A DNA stretch of 5,552 nt from an uncultured Mycoplasmatales bacterium (GTDB lineage: Bacteria; Bacillota_I; Bacilli_A; Mycoplasmatales; Mycoplasmoidaceae), in NCBI GenBank assembly GCA_910578525.1, contig CAJTRF010000055.1, positions 1 to 5,552 of the forward strand, given 5' to 3'. The notes beneath the pieces were generated by a model. That model ran no database searches and was not told where the DNA came from. It saw nothing but the letters and a program-made list of their open reading frames with translations. Below, in pieces: positions 4,685 to 5,552 of the stretch (the first letter of the stretch is position 1; each line of letters starts with the position of its first letter). The translations under genes were made by a program, and so were the position numbers.

Positions 4685-5552
4685 ATGACATATCAAAACG
4701 CACAGTTCAAGAATACTGGTAATGATGAAGGTGATGTTTTAAACTTTTTCAATAATACATTACGTAGTTTAGTTCAAAAGAATGGAGGTGATAATACTTT
4801 CTCAATTGTTAATGAAAACTGTCATGATAAGGACCCTTCAGTGCCAATAGGAGTTAAAACTAAATTAAGATTAACACATTCTGGACATTCTATTTCACAA
4901 ATTGAAAAAGGTTTTATTAATATGACTGTAGAATTTAATGTTAAATTAAGAAATGATTTTCCAAATGGATCACTTATTGACACATCTACTTCAACATCAA
5001 TAAACAATTCCCCTGATAGCAGAAATCTTCAATATATATTTATAGGATTTAAAGATGCAGTTGAAATCATTGATGAATTATTCTTTTGGGTTGATGGTAA
5101 ATTGGTTGATAATTATCATCAACAAGATATGGTTAGAGAATCATTTGCATATAATTGTATTAGACCACGTGATCATAAATCAGCTGCCCCTCACTCTCAC
5201 TCTCTATGGGAAAATGTTATGAATATGTCCCCTAACGTAGCAGGTGTGTATATTCCATTAGAAAAGTTTCAACAAACAGCGGATGGTGCTACAGATAATC
5301 CTTCTGTTCCAATTAAAATGGAATTAATTATTCCATTCACAGATCAATTGGCCTTACAGGCATGGAGACTTTATCCTAATAGGATATTAGGAGAATTTGA
5401 AGAAGAAATTAGAACTACTTTAAATGGATTAGTTTGGTGTCAAGTACCACCTCACTTAGTAGGTGAAATTAGACGTTTTTGGGAATTTGATAACACAAAA
5501 GAATATAATGCACCTATATTACCAATTACAAATCATTTTACACAAATTGGTC
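4685..5552 (+). CDS. Probable double jelly-roll major capsid protein (3'-partial)
   Basis: The reading frame is open to the right edge, giving 289 codons plus one base. An in-frame TAA at 4682-4684 sits directly before the ATG, fixing the start. The protein is rich in short beta-prone segments (FINMTVEFNVKL at about 77-88, LQYIFIGF at 115-122, LFFWVDGKLVDNY at 132-144, VPIKMELIIPF at 208-218), separated by polar Asn/Ser/Asp loops, with no signal peptide or membrane segment. Alternating strands, aromatic-rich blocks and a well over 289-residue product fit one to two jelly rolls of a capsid protein of the polinton/virophage/adenovirus type. Context agrees: packaging ATPase and pVI-like gene nearby and a strong late-type promoter. 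A His-rich loop (H164, H170, H172) and LWENV (174-178) are noticeable. I do not recognise a named family from sequence alone; a penton/minor capsid protein or another beta-sandwich virion protein is the main alternative. Confidence 0.6.
   Translation, partial: MTYQNAQFKNTGNDEGDVLNFFNNTLRSLVQKNGGDNTFSIVNENCHDKDPSVPIGVKTKLRLTHSGHSISQIEKGFINMTVEFNVKLRNDFPNGSLIDTSTSTSINNSPDSRNLQYIFIGFKDAVEIIDELFFWVDGKLVDNYHQQDMVRESFAYNCIRPRDHKSAAPHSHSLWENVMNMSPNVAGVYIPLEKFQQTADGATDNPSVPIKMELIIPFTDQLALQAWRLYPNRILGEFEEEIRTTLNGLVWCQVPPHLVGEIRRFWEFDNTKEYNAPILPITNHFTQIG

Larger units (their letters stand above)
1..5552. mobile_element. Part of a polinton-like / adenovirus-like dsDNA virus or integrated viral element (morphogenesis region)
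   Basis: The whole window is one compact gene block with gaps of about 30-60 bases. It contains an A32-like packaging ATPase, a probable jelly-roll capsid protein, a mu-like basic peptide and a pVI-like amphipathic peptide. That combination is known from adenoviruses, Polintons/adintoviruses, polinton-like viruses and virophages. There are no terminal repeats, target-site duplications, integrase or DNA polymerase here, so it cannot be told whether this is a free virus genome or an integrated element. The extreme A+T richness and the Asn/Gln/Lys-rich proteins suggest an A+T-rich protist or fungal host, but that is inference. Confidence 0.65.

Noticed and set aside
4822..5007. A 61-codon minus-strand frame
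   Set aside because: It is fully inside the capsid gene on the opposite strand, has no independent upstream signal and an ordinary shadow composition.
1..5552. tRNA, rRNA or other structured RNA genes
   Set aside because: No cloverleaf-like or G/C-rich structured segment was seen by eye on either strand, and almost all sequence is explained by reading frames.

Overview
This very A+T-rich window (13 G/C among the first 60 bases, and similar throughout by eye) looks like part of a small double-stranded DNA virus or virus-like mobile element of a eukaryote, in the broad Polinton / polinton-like virus / virophage / adenovirus group. The firmest anchor is an A32-like (FtsK/HerA-type) genome-packaging ATPase at 2757-3635. 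Around it are a truncated probable major capsid protein (4685 to the right edge), a lysine-rich amphipathic peptide resembling the membrane-lytic segment of adenovirus pVI (4357-4623, minus), and a 19-residue very basic peptide resembling adenovirus core peptide mu (2109-2168). There is no ribosomal, tRNA or metabolic gene. All seven genes that end here stop with TAA just before the next gene starts, so TAA is a stop codon and a ciliate-type code is unlikely. Starts lack convincing Shine-Dalgarno sites and no introns are needed, which fits a compact eukaryotic virus.

Layout: (1) 2-2074 plus, the C-terminal 690 codons of a large coiled-coil and Gln/Pro-rich protein whose start lies left of the window; it carries four dispersed PLR[FI] motifs and a 30-bp perfect repeat. 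(2) 2109-2168 plus, the basic mini-protein. (3) 2232-2723 plus, an unrecognised 163-residue protein starting with the same MPGK. (4) 2757-3635 plus, the packaging ATPase. (5) 3622-4179 minus, a 185-residue coiled-coil protein with four 11-residue repeats, overlapping the ATPase tail to tail. (6) 4226-4360 plus, a 44-residue predicted membrane protein. (7) 4357-4623 minus, the pVI-like peptide, sharing a TTAA with gene 6 for both stops. (8) 4685-5552 plus, the capsid protein, open at the right edge.

The genes read as a virion module: capsid shell, ATPase to fill it, a basic peptide to condense DNA, an amphipathic peptide to breach a host membrane, a small membrane protein, and coiled-coil proteins that may be scaffold, tape-measure-like or internal proteins. 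Strand switches and the A-tract/T-tract block in every gap suggest each gene or divergent pair has its own promoter. Several upstream regions look like poxvirus late promoters (T-rich tract, short spacer, TAAAT near the ATG). The ATPase assignment is firm; capsid, pVI-like and mu-like assignments rest on pattern recognition and need profile or structure searches. No polymerase, integrase, maturation protease, penton protein or terminal repeat is visible, so the exact lineage cannot be set from this window.
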